A DNA stretch of 64,000 nucleotides. Origin: Plantibacter sp. VKM Ac-2880. Lineage in GTDB: Bacteria > Actinomycetota > Actinomycetes > Actinomycetales > Microbacteriaceae. This document shows, one piece after another, positions 1-7,376 of the stretch. The notes under the pieces are model-generated. The model made no database searches and was not told the origin of the DNA. It saw only the letters and a program-made list of their open reading frames with translations. The stretch is from NCBI RefSeq assembly GCF_015351235.1, contig NZ_JADKSJ010000001.1:806001-870000 (forward strand). The letters run 5' to 3'. The stretch's first letter is position 1, and each line of letters begins with the position of its first letter. A program made the position numbers and the translations under genes.

Positions 1-156
1 TGGTTCTTCGTCGGCGCGACGTTCCTCTTCGCCGGACCCGTGATCTTCGGCTTCGGCGAGATGGGGTTCCTCCGCATCCTCACCCTCGTGCTCGGCGCCA
101 TCGTCTTCGTGAGCGGCGTCATCGTGTGGCGTCGGGAGAACGTCAAGCGCTCCTGA
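1..156 (+). CDS. C-terminal end of a small membrane protein (partial)
   Basis: An open frame enters from the left edge and stops at TGA 154-156. The 51 visible residues hold two hydrophobic stretches (around FFVGATFLFAGPVIFGFG and ILTLVLGAIVFVSGVIVW) and a basic tail ending RRENVKRS, as in a small integral membrane protein with a cytoplasmic C-terminus. No family motif is visible and the start lies outside the window, so no function is given. It converges on the next gene with only 11 bases between the stop codons. Confidence 0.6.
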   Translation, partial: WFFVGATFLFAGPVIFGFGEMGFLRILTLVLGAIVFVSGVIVWRRENVKRS

Positions 157-167
157 GCCGAGGTGCG

Positions 168-1376
168 TCAGCTCGCGAGGAACGCGCGGAGACCGTCCAA
201 CAGGCGGTCCACGTCCTCGTCCGAGGTGTACGGGGCGACGCCGACCCGCAGGCCACCGACGTCGTCGAGGCCCAGCGCCGCGAAGGGTTCGACCGCGTAG
301 AACGAGCCCGACGGTGCGAGGACGTCGCGGGCCGCGAGGAACGCCGAGACGTCCGCCGAGCGGCGACCAGGGAAGGTCATGAACAGGGTCGCCGTGCGCT
401 CCGCGGCCCGGGAGTGCAGCACGACGTCGGGGGCGAGGTCGGCGAGTTCCTCCTCGATGCGGGTCCGCAGTGCGAGCTCCCGCTCGTGGACGGACGCGGC
501 GGAGGCGACCAGGCGGTCGCGTCGGGTCTCTGCGTCGCCGGGGTCGATGGTGGCGAGCACGCCGACAGCCGCGGTCACGCCGGCCATGAGCTCGTAGGGC
601 AGGGTGCCGAACTCGAAGCGCTCCGGCACCACGTTGGTCGACGGCTGCAGTTTGTCGGGGTGGATCGATTCGAGGAGCGCCGGAGATGCGGCCAGGACGC
701 CGCAATGCGGTCCGAAGAACTTGTAGGGCGAGCAGACGAAGAAGTCGGCGCCGAGCGCTTCGACGTCGACGACGTGGTGCGCCGTGTAGTGGACGCCGTC
801 CACCCAGACGAGCGCGCCTGCCGCGTGCGCCCGGTCTGCGATGGTGCGGACCGGCGGGATCGTGCCGATGAGGTTCGACGCCGCCGTCACGGCGACGAGG
901 CGGGTGCGCTCGCTGAGGGCCGCGTCGAGCGAGTCGAGGTCGAGCTCGCCCGTCGCGGCGTCGAGTTCGATCCACCGGACGGTCGCCCCGGTGTGTTCCG
1001 CGGCCTGGATCCAGGGCCGGACGTTCGCATCGTGGTCGAGGCGGGACACCACGACCTCGTCACCTGCCGACCAGTCGCGGGACAAGTGCTTCGCGAAGTC
1101 GTAGGTGAGCTGGGTCGCGCTGCGTCCGAAGACGATCCCGCGCGGGTCCGCGGCGAGCAGGTCGGCGCAGGCGGCTCGGAAGGCGGTGACCGCGTCGTCG
1201 GAGCGGCGCTCGGAGGCGACCGACGTGCCGCGGTTCGAGAGCGGGCCGGTGAGCGTGTCGAGGATCGCCTGCCCCACCGCGAGCGGTGTCTGCGTGCCGC
1301 CCGGGCCGTCGAAGTGGGCGATGCCCGAGGCGAGGGAGGGGAACGCGGTCCGGAGTCGTGCGACGTCGAGGGTCAT
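168..1376 (-). CDS. Cysteine desulfurase-like class V aminotransferase
   Basis: This 402-residue protein has the fold-type I PLP enzyme pattern of the NifS/SufS relatives (class V aminotransferases). It has an N-terminal HFDGPGGTQTP segment, a cofactor Asp/His region (WVDGVHYTAHHVVD, around residues 190-203), and SPYKFFGPHCG (around residues 216-226), whose Lys should form the Schiff base with PLP. It resembles the stand-alone 'cysteine desulfurase-like protein' group common in actinomycetes and not the SufS of an Fe-S operon; no suf gene is nearby. The substrate is unknown. Length matches the family. The start at ATG 1376 gives the expected N-terminus. The gene is transcribed away from the following FBP gene and its leader region. 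Confidence 0.85.
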   Translation of the reverse strand: MTLDVARLRTAFPSLASGIAHFDGPGGTQTPLAVGQAILDTLTGPLSNRGTSVASERRSDDAVTAFRAACADLLAADPRGIVFGRSATQLTYDFAKHLSRDWSAGDEVVVSRLDHDANVRPWIQAAEHTGATVRWIELDAATGELDLDSLDAALSERTRLVAVTAASNLIGTIPPVRTIADRAHAAGALVWVDGVHYTAHHVVDVEALGADFFVCSPYKFFGPHCGVLAASPALLESIHPDKLQPSTNVVPERFEFGTLPYELMAGVTAAVGVLATIDPGDAETRRDRLVASAASVHERELALRTRIEEELADLAPDVVLHSRAAERTATLFMTFPGRRSADVSAFLAARDVLAPSGSFYAVEPFAALGLDDVGGLRVGVAPYTSDEDVDRLLDGLRAFLAS

Positions 1377-1457
1377 GCGTCCATCCTGCCGCGCGCTGAG
1401 CTTCGAGGGTGGGAACGACGGGGGAGCAGGCGCGCCGTCGCTTGATACAGTGCCTGT

Positions 1458-1568
1458 GTGTCCCTGATCATCGCTCCGCCCCGTGTCGGGCGTCTGGAGG
1501 TCGTCGGCGTCTCCAACGCCGGCCCGAGAGCACAGTCCATCCGGTCGATCACCTCACCCACCAGGTGA
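1458..1568 (+). CDS. Possible leaderless 36-codon leader peptide upstream of the FBP gene
   Basis: A GTG at 1458 follows a -10-like TACAGT (1446-1451) by 6 nt, the spacing seen at many leaderless genes in this window. It opens a 36-codon frame that begins VSLIIAPPRVG and ends SPTR before TGA 1566-1568. The last codons lie inside a strong hairpin (CCTCACC/GGTGAGG). No family is recognised. Its position ahead of a translation-factor-binding gene and inside mutually exclusive hairpins suggests a leader peptide, but that is inference; it could also be chance in high-G+C DNA. Confidence 0.35.
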   Translation: MSLIIAPPRVGRLEVVGVSNAGPRAQSIRSITSPTR

Positions 1569-1615
1569 GGACGTCGACCCCGTGCAGCGCGCTCATCCGA
1601 GCCGCCGACGGGGTC
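1543..1615 (+). promoter_or_regulatory. Mutually exclusive hairpins, possible attenuator
   Basis: Hairpin 1 spans 1543-1579: outer arms GGTCGA/TCGACC and inner arms CCTCACC (1552-1558)/GGTGAGG (1564-1570). Hairpin 2 pairs GACCCCGT (1576-1583) with ACGGGGTC (1608-1615). They share bases 1576-1579, so full closure of one excludes the other. Two further small hairpins follow: CGGAGG-gtt-CCTCCG (1652-1666) and GCCGTC/GACGGC (1666-1682). The candidate leader peptide stops inside hairpin 1. The arrangement resembles a translation-sensing attenuator; function is inferred. Confidence 0.4.
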
Positions 1616-1704
1616 GCGCACCCGACGTACCCGCTGCGGCGCTCAAACGCCCGGAGGGTTCCTCCGCCGTCGCTCCGACGGCCCAGCCGAAACCGGTGAA
1701 CCAC

Positions 1705-2199
1705 ATGATCCCCCTGAACGACTCCCAGATCAGAGCTTCCTTCGTCAACGCCTCACGCAAAGAGGTGAGTGACGTGATGCTGCCCGCCGAGCTCGAGACG
1801 ATCGACTTCGAGGTCCGCGACTTCCTCGGGTGGCGCGACAAGAAACTGCCGCGGCGCGCCTATGTCGTGACGATCGTCGACGGAGCGCCCGTCGGCATCC
1901 TCCTCCGGCAGGCCGACGCCATGCCACGGACCCGGCCCCAGTGCGCCTGGTGCCAGGACGTGACCCTCAGCAACGACGTCGTCTTCTCCAGCGCCAAGCG
2001 TGCCGGCCAGGCCGGGAAGAACGGTGACACGGTCGGCACGCTCGTGTGCGCCGAGTTCCAGTGCTCGGCCAACGTGCGCAAGCTGCCGCCGCTCGCCTAC
2101 GTCGGATTCGACGCTGAGGCTGCGCGGCAGGAGCGCATCGCGACGCTGCAGCAGCGTGCGGTCGCGTTCACCTCCTCCGTGCTCAACGGCGTCGGCTGA
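1705..2199 (+). CDS. FBP domain (EF-G-binding, treble-clef zinc finger) protein
   Basis: This 164-residue protein matches the FBP family, distant relatives of FusB-type proteins that bind elongation factor G on the ribosome. The C-terminal half has the zinc ligands CAWCQD (around residues 80-83) and CAEFQC (around residues 115-120) of a treble-clef finger. The N-terminal half is the helical partner region (MIPLNDSQIRASFVNAS). The frame stays open upstream to 1483, but that stretch has no family-like sequence, so ATG 1705 is chosen; no clear Shine-Dalgarno precedes it. The 330-base region upstream contains a possible leader peptide and alternative hairpins. A role in rescuing or protecting EF-G is a family inference; fusidic-acid resistance is not shown by sequence alone. 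Confidence 0.8.
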   Translation: MIPLNDSQIRASFVNASRKEVSDVMLPAELETIDFEVRDFLGWRDKKLPRRAYVVTIVDGAPVGILLRQADAMPRTRPQCAWCQDVTLSNDVVFSSAKRAGQAGKNGDTVGTLVCAEFQCSANVRKLPPLAYVGFDAEAARQERIATLQQRAVAFTSSVLNGVG

Positions 2200-2207
2200 G
2201 CAGGCCG

Positions 2208-2246
2208 CATCGCCCGCCGCCCCGTGACCGGGGGCGGCGGGCGATG
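2208..2246. terminator. Strong bidirectional terminator hairpin
   Basis: CATCGCCCGCCGCCCC (2208-2223) pairs perfectly with GGGGCGGCGGGCGATG (2231-2246) across a 7-nt loop. It lies between the convergent FBP and SRPBCC genes and has no U-tract, as usual in actinomycetes. Confidence 0.8.
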
Positions 2247-2276
2247 ACCTGCCACAGGGTTCGGCGTCCGGGCGGT

Positions 2277-2762
2277 CTACGCCGCGAGGAGGGCGTCGAT
2301 CTGGCCCATCGCCTGCCCCATGCCCTCCTCCATGCCCATCGCCAGCAGTTGCTCGAGGTGTTCGAGGCTGTCGAAGCGGTTCTCGATGGTCATGCGCGTG
2401 CCGGTCCCGAGGGCCTCGAGCGTGACGGTGGCGTGCACGACGCCCATGCCCTCCTGGCGTGCGCCGTGTTCGTCGGCGAACCCGTCCTCGTAGCTCAGGG
2501 ATTCGGGTGCCCGGGCCGCGGTGATCTCCCACCAGCCGTGTGCGCGCTCGCCGTCCGGCCCGGTCATGAAATACGCGGACTCGGACCCCGGGGTCAGGGT
2601 GTGCTGCGTGAACGTGGCCGGCCAGGTCGGCGGTCCCCACCAGCGCTCGAGCTGACGCGGGTCCTCCCAGATCTCCCAGACACGCGTCGGCGGTGCGTCG
2701 AATTCGGCGACGAAGGTCAAGGTGAGCTGGTCGAGGTCCTTCTCGGCGGTGAGCGTACTCAT
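2277..2762 (-). CDS. SRPBCC / AHSA1-type START-fold protein
   Basis: The 161-residue protein begins with a beta strand of the SRPBCC type (LTLTFVAEFDAPPTRVWEIW) and has WEDPRQLERWWGPPTW, the signature of the AHSA1 (activator of Hsp90 ATPase homolog 1-like) group. These form a hydrophobic ligand pocket; the ligand is unknown. It sits 27 bases downstream of an ArsR-type regulator on the same strand. This ArsR-SRPBCC pairing is very common in actinomycetes and usually forms one operon. A weak AGGAC ribosome site precedes ATG 2762. The last residues are a Met-rich helix (GMEEGMGQAMGQIDALL). Confidence 0.85.
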   Translation of the reverse strand: MSTLTAEKDLDQLTLTFVAEFDAPPTRVWEIWEDPRQLERWWGPPTWPATFTQHTLTPGSESAYFMTGPDGERAHGWWEITAARAPESLSYEDGFADEHGARQEGMGVVHATVTLEALGTGTRMTIENRFDSLEHLEQLLAMGMEEGMGQAMGQIDALLAA

Positions 2763-2789
2763 GGTCCAGTCCTGCTTCCGGTCGGTGTG

Positions 2790-3170
2790 TCAGGGGGTGT
2801 TCGGTGTGTCGCCGCGCTCCGGGCCGTCCTCGGCGAGGATCGCCCCGATGCGCAGCGCCCGTTGGTTCCAGACGTCCGCGTAGGCGTCCAGGAGGCGGGC
2901 GGATCGCTGCACGGTCGTGACGTCGCCGTGCACGATCTGCTGTCGGCCACGTCGTTCCTTCACCACGAGTGCAGCCCGTTCGAGGACGGCGACGTGCTTC
3001 TGGACGGCGGCGAACGACATCTCGTACTGCTCGGCGAGTGCCGTCACCGACTGCTCCCTGGCGAGCACCCTCGTGAGGATGTCCCGTCGGGTCGCATCGG
3101 CGAGCGCGTGGAAGAGGCGGTCCACCTCGTCGGTGGACAGCTCCGGTCCTGCGTCAGTTTGTACAACCAT
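2790..3170 (-). CDS. ArsR-family winged-helix regulator
   Basis: The 126-residue protein is a compact ArsR/SmtB-type repressor: VDRLFHALADATRRDILTRV, then the recognition helix region (SFAAVQKHVAVLERAALV) and a wing (KERRGRQQIVHGD). It lacks the Cys-rich metal site of ArsR/SmtB and belongs to the group paired with SRPBCC proteins. The start is ATG 3170, which lies inside an 18-bp dyad, so the regulator probably represses its own gene and the SRPBCC gene behind it. The frame stays open far upstream, but only the part from this ATG matches the family. Confidence 0.88.
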   Translation of the reverse strand: MVVQTDAGPELSTDEVDRLFHALADATRRDILTRVLAREQSVTALAEQYEMSFAAVQKHVAVLERAALVVKERRGRQQIVHGDVTTVQRSARLLDAYADVWNQRALRIGAILAEDGPERGDTPNTP

Positions 3171-3179
3171 TTGGTTGTA
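3162..3179. promoter_or_regulatory. ArsR operator dyad over the start codon
   Basis: TACAACCA (3162-3169) and TGGTTGTA (3172-3179) form perfect 8-bp arms around a TT centre. The dyad covers the ATG of the ArsR gene. Position and symmetry indicate an autoregulatory operator; binding is inferred. Confidence 0.7.
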
Positions 3180-3302
3180 GGTTAGGTGGCTCGCGTCGTC
3201 GGCACAACCCCCTGTCGACTGCGGACCGTGCGGAGAGCGCCTCGCTCGACTACGGTTCGAGCAGGTGTGCGACGCGGACCGGCGCGGTGGGAGGGCGGAC
3301 GA

Positions 3303-4166
3303 ATGGGCGAGCAGCGACGTCAGCGGACACTGACGACCCGGGGATGGCACGACTTCTGGGCGAAGGGCGGCATCTGGCGCTCGTTCGTGCTGGCCGTCGT
3401 CTACCTGGCGCTCTACCTCGGAGCGGGCTGGCTCGTCGGGCAGCTGTTCGGCGACCAGATCGAGGCGGACCTGTTCGCGACACCGCAGAGCGTGTTCTTC
3501 GGGCTCATGCTGCCGCTCATCGTCGGGTCGCTCCTGCTCACGGCCTTCGTCCTCTCCGTCGGCTGGTTCCGCGAGCTGTTCGCCCGGCAGCCGATCCGCG
3601 GCCGCTGGTGGATGTGGATCGCGCCCGTTCTGATCCTCGCCGCCATCGTCCTGCGACTGCTCGGCATCGACTACGGGAGCTACCAGGGCTCCGTGGTCGC
3701 GGTCGCGATGCTCTCCGGGATCTTCATCGGGTTCGCCGAGGAGATCCTCACCCGCGGCATCATCGTGAAGATGCTCCGCGATGCCGGAAGCTCCGAGTGG
3801 ATCGTGATGGTGATCTCCTCGCTGGTGTTCGCGCTGCTCCACTCCGCCAACCTGCTGTCCGGTCAACCGGTCACCACCGTGCTCGTCACCGTCGTCTACA
3901 CCTTCGGCTTCGGCGTGTGCATGTACCTGACGCTGCGCGCGACCGGCAACCTCGTCTGGCCGATGCTGCTCCACGCCCTCTTCGACCCCACCCTCTTCCT
4001 CTCGACCGGCGGCATCGACCACGCGGGTGCGGCGGCCGGGCAGAACGTCTTCCTGACCATCGCTGGGCCGGCGAACCTCGTGATCATGCTCGTGGCCGTC
4101 GTCGGACTCGTCTTCGTCCGCGGGCACGTGCAGGCCAGACCCGTCGACGACGTGCTCCGGCCGTAG
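3303..4166 (+). CDS. CPBP-family intramembrane metalloprotease (CAAX protease-like)
   Basis: This 287-residue polytopic membrane protein has the three CPBP/Abi motifs: FAEEILTRG (EExxxR, around residue 145), FALLHSANL (around residue 178) and LLHALFD (around residue 222), whose Glu and His residues form the metal site. About eight hydrophobic segments are visible. ATG 3303 is chosen because GGAGGG lies about 10 bases upstream and the preceding open stretch is arginine-rich and not membrane-like. Natural substrates in actinomycetes are unknown; some relatives act in bacteriocin immunity or protein processing. It stands alone, divergent from the ArsR-SRPBCC operon. Confidence 0.85.
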   Translation: MGEQRRQRTLTTRGWHDFWAKGGIWRSFVLAVVYLALYLGAGWLVGQLFGDQIEADLFATPQSVFFGLMLPLIVGSLLLTAFVLSVGWFRELFARQPIRGRWWMWIAPVLILAAIVLRLLGIDYGSYQGSVVAVAMLSGIFIGFAEEILTRGIIVKMLRDAGSSEWIVMVISSLVFALLHSANLLSGQPVTTVLVTVVYTFGFGVCMYLTLRATGNLVWPMLLHALFDPTLFLSTGGIDHAGAAAGQNVFLTIAGPANLVIMLVAVVGLVFVRGHVQARPVDDVLRP

Positions 4167-4196
4167 CGCGGCGACGCGCTCGGTACGCTCGACAGG

Positions 4197-4856
4197 ATGA
4201 CCACCGTGCGGCAGTACCCGTCGACGATCGCGGCGCCGGTCGAGCACGAACTCGTCGTCAAGAAGTCGCGGTTCATCGGGCTGGCGCACCCGGTCGCCTC
4301 CCCGGACGACGCCGAGCAGGTCATCGCCCGCGTGAAGAAGCAGGCCTGGGATGCGCGGCACCACTGCGTCGCGATGGTCACGGGGCTGCTCGGCGACCAG
4401 GCGCGCTCCTCCGACGACGGCGAGCCGTCCGGCACCGCCGGCATGCCGATCCTCGAGGTCCTGCGCCGGCGGGAGTTGACCGACGTCGTCGTGGTCGTCA
4501 CGAGGTACTTCGGGGGCGTCAAGCTCGGTGCCGGCGGCCTCGTGCGGGCGTACTCCTCGGCGGCGTCCGAGACGCTCGACCTCGCGGCGGTCGTCCGCCG
4601 GGAGACGCTCACGCAGGCGACCCTCGTCGTGCCCCACGCCGATGCCGGTCGCTACGACCACCTCCTCAGGGACTGGGCGCAGAGCAACGGCGCGACGCTC
4701 GGCGAGACGCGGTACGCGGCTCGGGCCGAGTTGGAACTGTGGGTGCCACCGGCGCACCTCGCGCGCCTCGAGGCGGACATCGCGTCGGCCTCCAACGGCT
4801 CGCTCGCGGTCACGGTGGGCGCAGAGCGGGTCGTCGACGTCCCGGGCGCGTCCTGA
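4197..4856 (+). CDS. YigZ/IMPACT (UPF0029) family protein
   Basis: A 219-residue protein with the IMPACT/YigZ pattern: KKSRFIGLAHPV near the N-terminus, DDGEPSGTAGMPIL (around residues 75-88) and VVVTRYFGGVKLGAGGLVRAY (core, around residues 101-120). Relatives are RNA- or ribosome-associated in several organisms, but no bacterial reaction is firmly known. Length is typical. The start ATG 4197 follows TACGCT (4184-4189) by 7 nt with no Shine-Dalgarno site, so the mRNA is probably leaderless. Confidence 0.9.
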   Translation: MTTVRQYPSTIAAPVEHELVVKKSRFIGLAHPVASPDDAEQVIARVKKQAWDARHHCVAMVTGLLGDQARSSDDGEPSGTAGMPILEVLRRRELTDVVVVVTRYFGGVKLGAGGLVRAYSSAASETLDLAAVVRRETLTQATLVVPHADAGRYDHLLRDWAQSNGATLGETRYAARAELELWVPPAHLARLEADIASASNGSLAVTVGAERVVDVPGAS

Positions 4857-4879
4857 TCTCCCACCGATAGGGTCGCAGC

Positions 4880-5491
4880 ATGCACACCGACGTGACCCGC
4901 ATCGCCGGGCTTCCCGACCTCGCCTGGACCTCCACCGCCGGCCAGGTCCACTACGACGCCGACGCCGGAGCGCTGACGATGACCTCCGCCGCGCAGGTGG
5001 ACTGGAGCAACAGCTCCCTCGGCGGCGCGCAGGAGCTCGGGGCGACGGCGCTCGCGTTCGCAGCACCCGAACGGTTCACGCTGTCGGCCCGCATCGCGGT
5101 CGTGAGTGAGCGCAGCACCTTCGACGCCGGGGCCATCGCGCTCTGGGTGGACGGCGACCACTGGGCGAAACTCTGCTTCGAGCAGTCGCCGCAGGGGCAG
5201 GCGATGGTGGTCAGCGTCGTGACCAACACGTGGTCGGACGACGTGAACTCGACGCCCGTCGACGACGACGCCGTGTGGATGCGCGTCAGCCGGCTGGGTG
5301 AGGCGTGGGCGTTCCACAGCTCGACGGACGGGGTGCGCTGGGACTTCGTCCGACTGTTCCGACTCCACACCGATGCCCCGGTGCAGGTGGGCTTCCTGTC
5401 GCAGGCACCGGTCGGTCCGCCGTGCACCGCGCGCTTCGACCACATCGTGCTCGGCGACGAGCCGCCGTCGGACCTCCGCGACGGCAGCTGA
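4880..5491 (+). CDS. DUF1349 (concanavalin-like) protein
   Basis: This 203-residue soluble protein matches DUF1349, a beta-sandwich related to concanavalin-type lectins. Visible features include DAGAIALWVDGDHWAKLCFE and WAFHSSTDGVRWDFVRLF, the usual DUF1349 core strands. There is no signal peptide, so it should be cytoplasmic. The function of the family is not established; carbohydrate binding is a guess from the fold. The start ATG 4880 follows TAGGGT (4868-4873) by 6 nt, consistent with a leaderless transcript separate from yigZ. Confidence 0.8.
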   Translation: MHTDVTRIAGLPDLAWTSTAGQVHYDADAGALTMTSAAQVDWSNSSLGGAQELGATALAFAAPERFTLSARIAVVSERSTFDAGAIALWVDGDHWAKLCFEQSPQGQAMVVSVVTNTWSDDVNSTPVDDDAVWMRVSRLGEAWAFHSSTDGVRWDFVRLFRLHTDAPVQVGFLSQAPVGPPCTARFDHIVLGDEPPSDLRDGS

Positions 5492-5570
5492 CGGAGGATC
5501 GGTGTCGCTCGGGTGTCGCTCCGGCGGCTCTCCGCTTGCGATTGGGAACCTATCTTCCTAGAGTGATCGC

Positions 5571-5954
5571 ATGGCACGCAGACGACCCGGCACACTCTTC
5601 CCGCTCGAGCTCGACATCCTCGACGTCGGCACGGTGCTGCAGTCCGCGGACGGCAGCTTCTACGGGTTCGCGCTCGCCAAGCAGCTCGCCGCGGGTGGCG
5701 ACGGCGGGCTCACCGCCCACGGCACCCTGTACAAGGCGTTGTCGCGCATGACCGAGGCCGGCCTCATCGAGGCGAGCTGGGAGGATCCGGCGGTCGCCGA
5801 GGGGGAGGGACGACCACGGCGTCGGCTCTACCGGATCACGGGCGAAGGCGCGACCGCCCGCGACCGGGAGCACGCAAGGCTCGCCAGTGAAGCGGCTGCC
5901 ACAGCCCGCCCGGCCGGCGCCGCCTGGTCGCAGACGCCAGGGGTCATCGCGTGA
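5571..5954 (+). CDS. PadR-family transcriptional regulator
   Basis: The 127-residue protein has the PadR winged helix: LDVGTVLQSADGSFYGFALA, then HGTLYKALSRMTEAGLIEASW (recognition helix and turn) and a wing ending RRLYRITGEG. The C-terminal dimer helix is short. A promoter is visible: TTGCGA (5536-5541), 17-bp spacer, TAGAGT (5559-5564), with ATG 5571 six bases after the -10, so it is probably leaderless. It starts an overlapping three-gene unit with two membrane-associated proteins. PadR regulators commonly control adjacent permease-prefix membrane genes. Confidence 0.88.
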   Translation: MARRRPGTLFPLELDILDVGTVLQSADGSFYGFALAKQLAAGGDGGLTAHGTLYKALSRMTEAGLIEASWEDPAVAEGEGRPRRRLYRITGEGATARDREHARLASEAAATARPAGAAWSQTPGVIA

Positions 5955-6718
5955 GCGCCCTCCGGACGCCCCAGTACCGCTCGGCCTCGCGGCGGGTACT
6001 CGGCTGGTGTGGCTGGTACACCCGCGACCTCGTGCCAGAGGTCGCCGGCGAGCGTCGGGACGAGATCGCGTCCGACCTCCACGAGCACGCCGTCTGGGCG
6101 GACGCGGAAGGGATCCCGCCGACGCGACTCCGCCGCGACATCCTGCTGCGTGCCGTCCGCGGCATCCCGCACGACCTGTCCTGGCGCTCCGGACAGCTCC
6201 GCGCGGGTCGCGGCCTGGACCCCGTGTCGCTCGGTACGAGACGTACCGGGAACGTCCTCACCGCCCTCGTCCTGACCGGCGGCGTCATGGTCGCCGCAGC
6301 CGCGGTCTTCCTCCTCGTCCGCGTGGTCCGTGCGCTCTGGATCGGGGACGTCGTCGAAGCGCCGATCGGAGCGGTCGGGGTGGCGCTCGCCGCGCTGCTG
6401 GCGGTGGTCGGGCTCCTGCTCGCGCTCCGTCAGCGGTCGCGGTGGCTCGGATCGGCCGTGCTGGCCCCGGCCGCCGCGCTCGTCGGCCTGCTCGCCGGCG
6501 ACATCCTGTACCGCGTGAGCGCGACGGGCGTCCTCCTGATCTCCCGACTGACGTCCCACAATGGCGGTCTCGAACCCTGGTGGGTGCTGAGTCTGTCCAT
6601 CGGCGTCGGTGCAGCGCTCGGCTTCATCGGCGCCGCCGTGTGGTGGTGGCCGGGTGGTCGACGGGTGATCGGACGGGACGCCGGCGGGTCCGAACGGATG
6701 CAGGGGGAGTCGGCATGA
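5951..6718 (+). CDS. Integral membrane protein with permease-prefix-like N-terminus
   Basis: This 255-residue protein starts at GTG 5951 and overlaps the PadR stop by 4 bases. The N-terminal ~80 residues include DLVPEVAGERRDEIASDLHE, which resembles the permease prefix (HAAS-like) domain found beside PadR regulators. The rest has about four membrane segments separated by short loops. The usual partner is a PadR repressor, as here. No enzymatic motif is seen; a role as a sensor that titrates PadR is possible but unproven. Confidence 0.75.
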   Translation: MSALRTPQYRSASRRVLGWCGWYTRDLVPEVAGERRDEIASDLHEHAVWADAEGIPPTRLRRDILLRAVRGIPHDLSWRSGQLRAGRGLDPVSLGTRRTGNVLTALVLTGGVMVAAAAVFLLVRVVRALWIGDVVEAPIGAVGVALAALLAVVGLLLALRQRSRWLGSAVLAPAAALVGLLAGDILYRVSATGVLLISRLTSHNGGLEPWWVLSLSIGVGAALGFIGAAVWWWPGGRRVIGRDAGGSERMQGESA

Positions 6719-7338
6719 CGCACGACACGTTCGAGGACGCCCCGGCCCCTCGGGCGGCCGGCACCATCCGTCGCCGGATCGGACTCGGCATCGCGATGAG
6801 CGGGGTGCTCGCGGTCGTGGCCGGAGGCGTGTTCGTCGGGGTCGCGAACACCCGAGCGGCTGCCGATGACGCGCGGTCGATGGAGGCGGTGGCAGAAGCG
6901 GCGGCGTCGATCGACGACCTGCCACCCGTCGAGCCCGTGGTCCCCGCCGACTCGACGCAGGACCCCGGAGCACCCGAGTCGCCCGCGGCCCGCGTCGACT
7001 ACTCGAAGACCCCGGAGGGGTGGTTCGACGCCACGACCGACCCGGCCGACGTCGTGATCCCGCCGACCGACGACCGGGGTGAGCCCAGCACCGGGATCTG
7101 GGAGAAGCAGCGGCAGATCACCGCGAAATGCATGGCGGATCAAGGGTTCTGGTACGCGTGGACGAACGATCGATCCAAGCTGGCCGACCCGACGAGCGGG
7201 ATGATCCTCGCCGACGAGGACGAGGCCGCGCGGCTCGCGCTCTGGGGCACGAACCCCGATGACCAGCCCTACGACTGGCGGCTGGGAGGCTGCGACGGCT
7301 ACGCCGTCCACACCACCGGGATGGACGACGCCCACTGA
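6715..7338 (+). CDS. Membrane-anchored extracytoplasmic protein, unknown function
   Basis: ATG 6715 overlaps the previous stop (ATGA), giving 207 residues. After a charged N-terminus comes one membrane anchor (IGLGIAMSGVLAVVAGGVFV, around residues 22-41), then a Pro/Asp-rich extracytoplasmic part. Two cysteines, in ITAKCMADQGFWY (around residue 139) and GGCDGY (around residue 196), may form a disulfide; the CMADQGF pattern recurs in actinomycete secreted proteins. The third gene of the PadR unit, it is probably co-transcribed. No function can be assigned. Confidence 0.7.
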   Translation: MTHDTFEDAPAPRAAGTIRRRIGLGIAMSGVLAVVAGGVFVGVANTRAAADDARSMEAVAEAAASIDDLPPVEPVVPADSTQDPGAPESPAARVDYSKTPEGWFDATTDPADVVIPPTDDRGEPSTGIWEKQRQITAKCMADQGFWYAWTNDRSKLADPTSGMILADEDEAARLALWGTNPDDQPYDWRLGGCDGYAVHTTGMDDAH

Positions 7339-7376
7339 CGAGCACGCTGTCCGAGCACGGTGCTAGCGTCGCCCGC

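Noticed and set aside
1535-1563. tRNA-like 3' end (GGTCGATCACCTCACCCACCA)
   Set aside because: No acceptor partner or anticodon arm can be folded upstream; the bases belong to hairpin 1.
1483-1704. Upstream extension of the FBP gene to ATG 1483
   Set aside because: The added 74 residues are Pro/Arg/Ser-rich with no family match and run through the hairpins.
2790-5066. A 758-codon minus frame fused to the ArsR gene
   Set aside because: Only the last 126 residues match a family; the rest lies opposite CPBP and yigZ genes.
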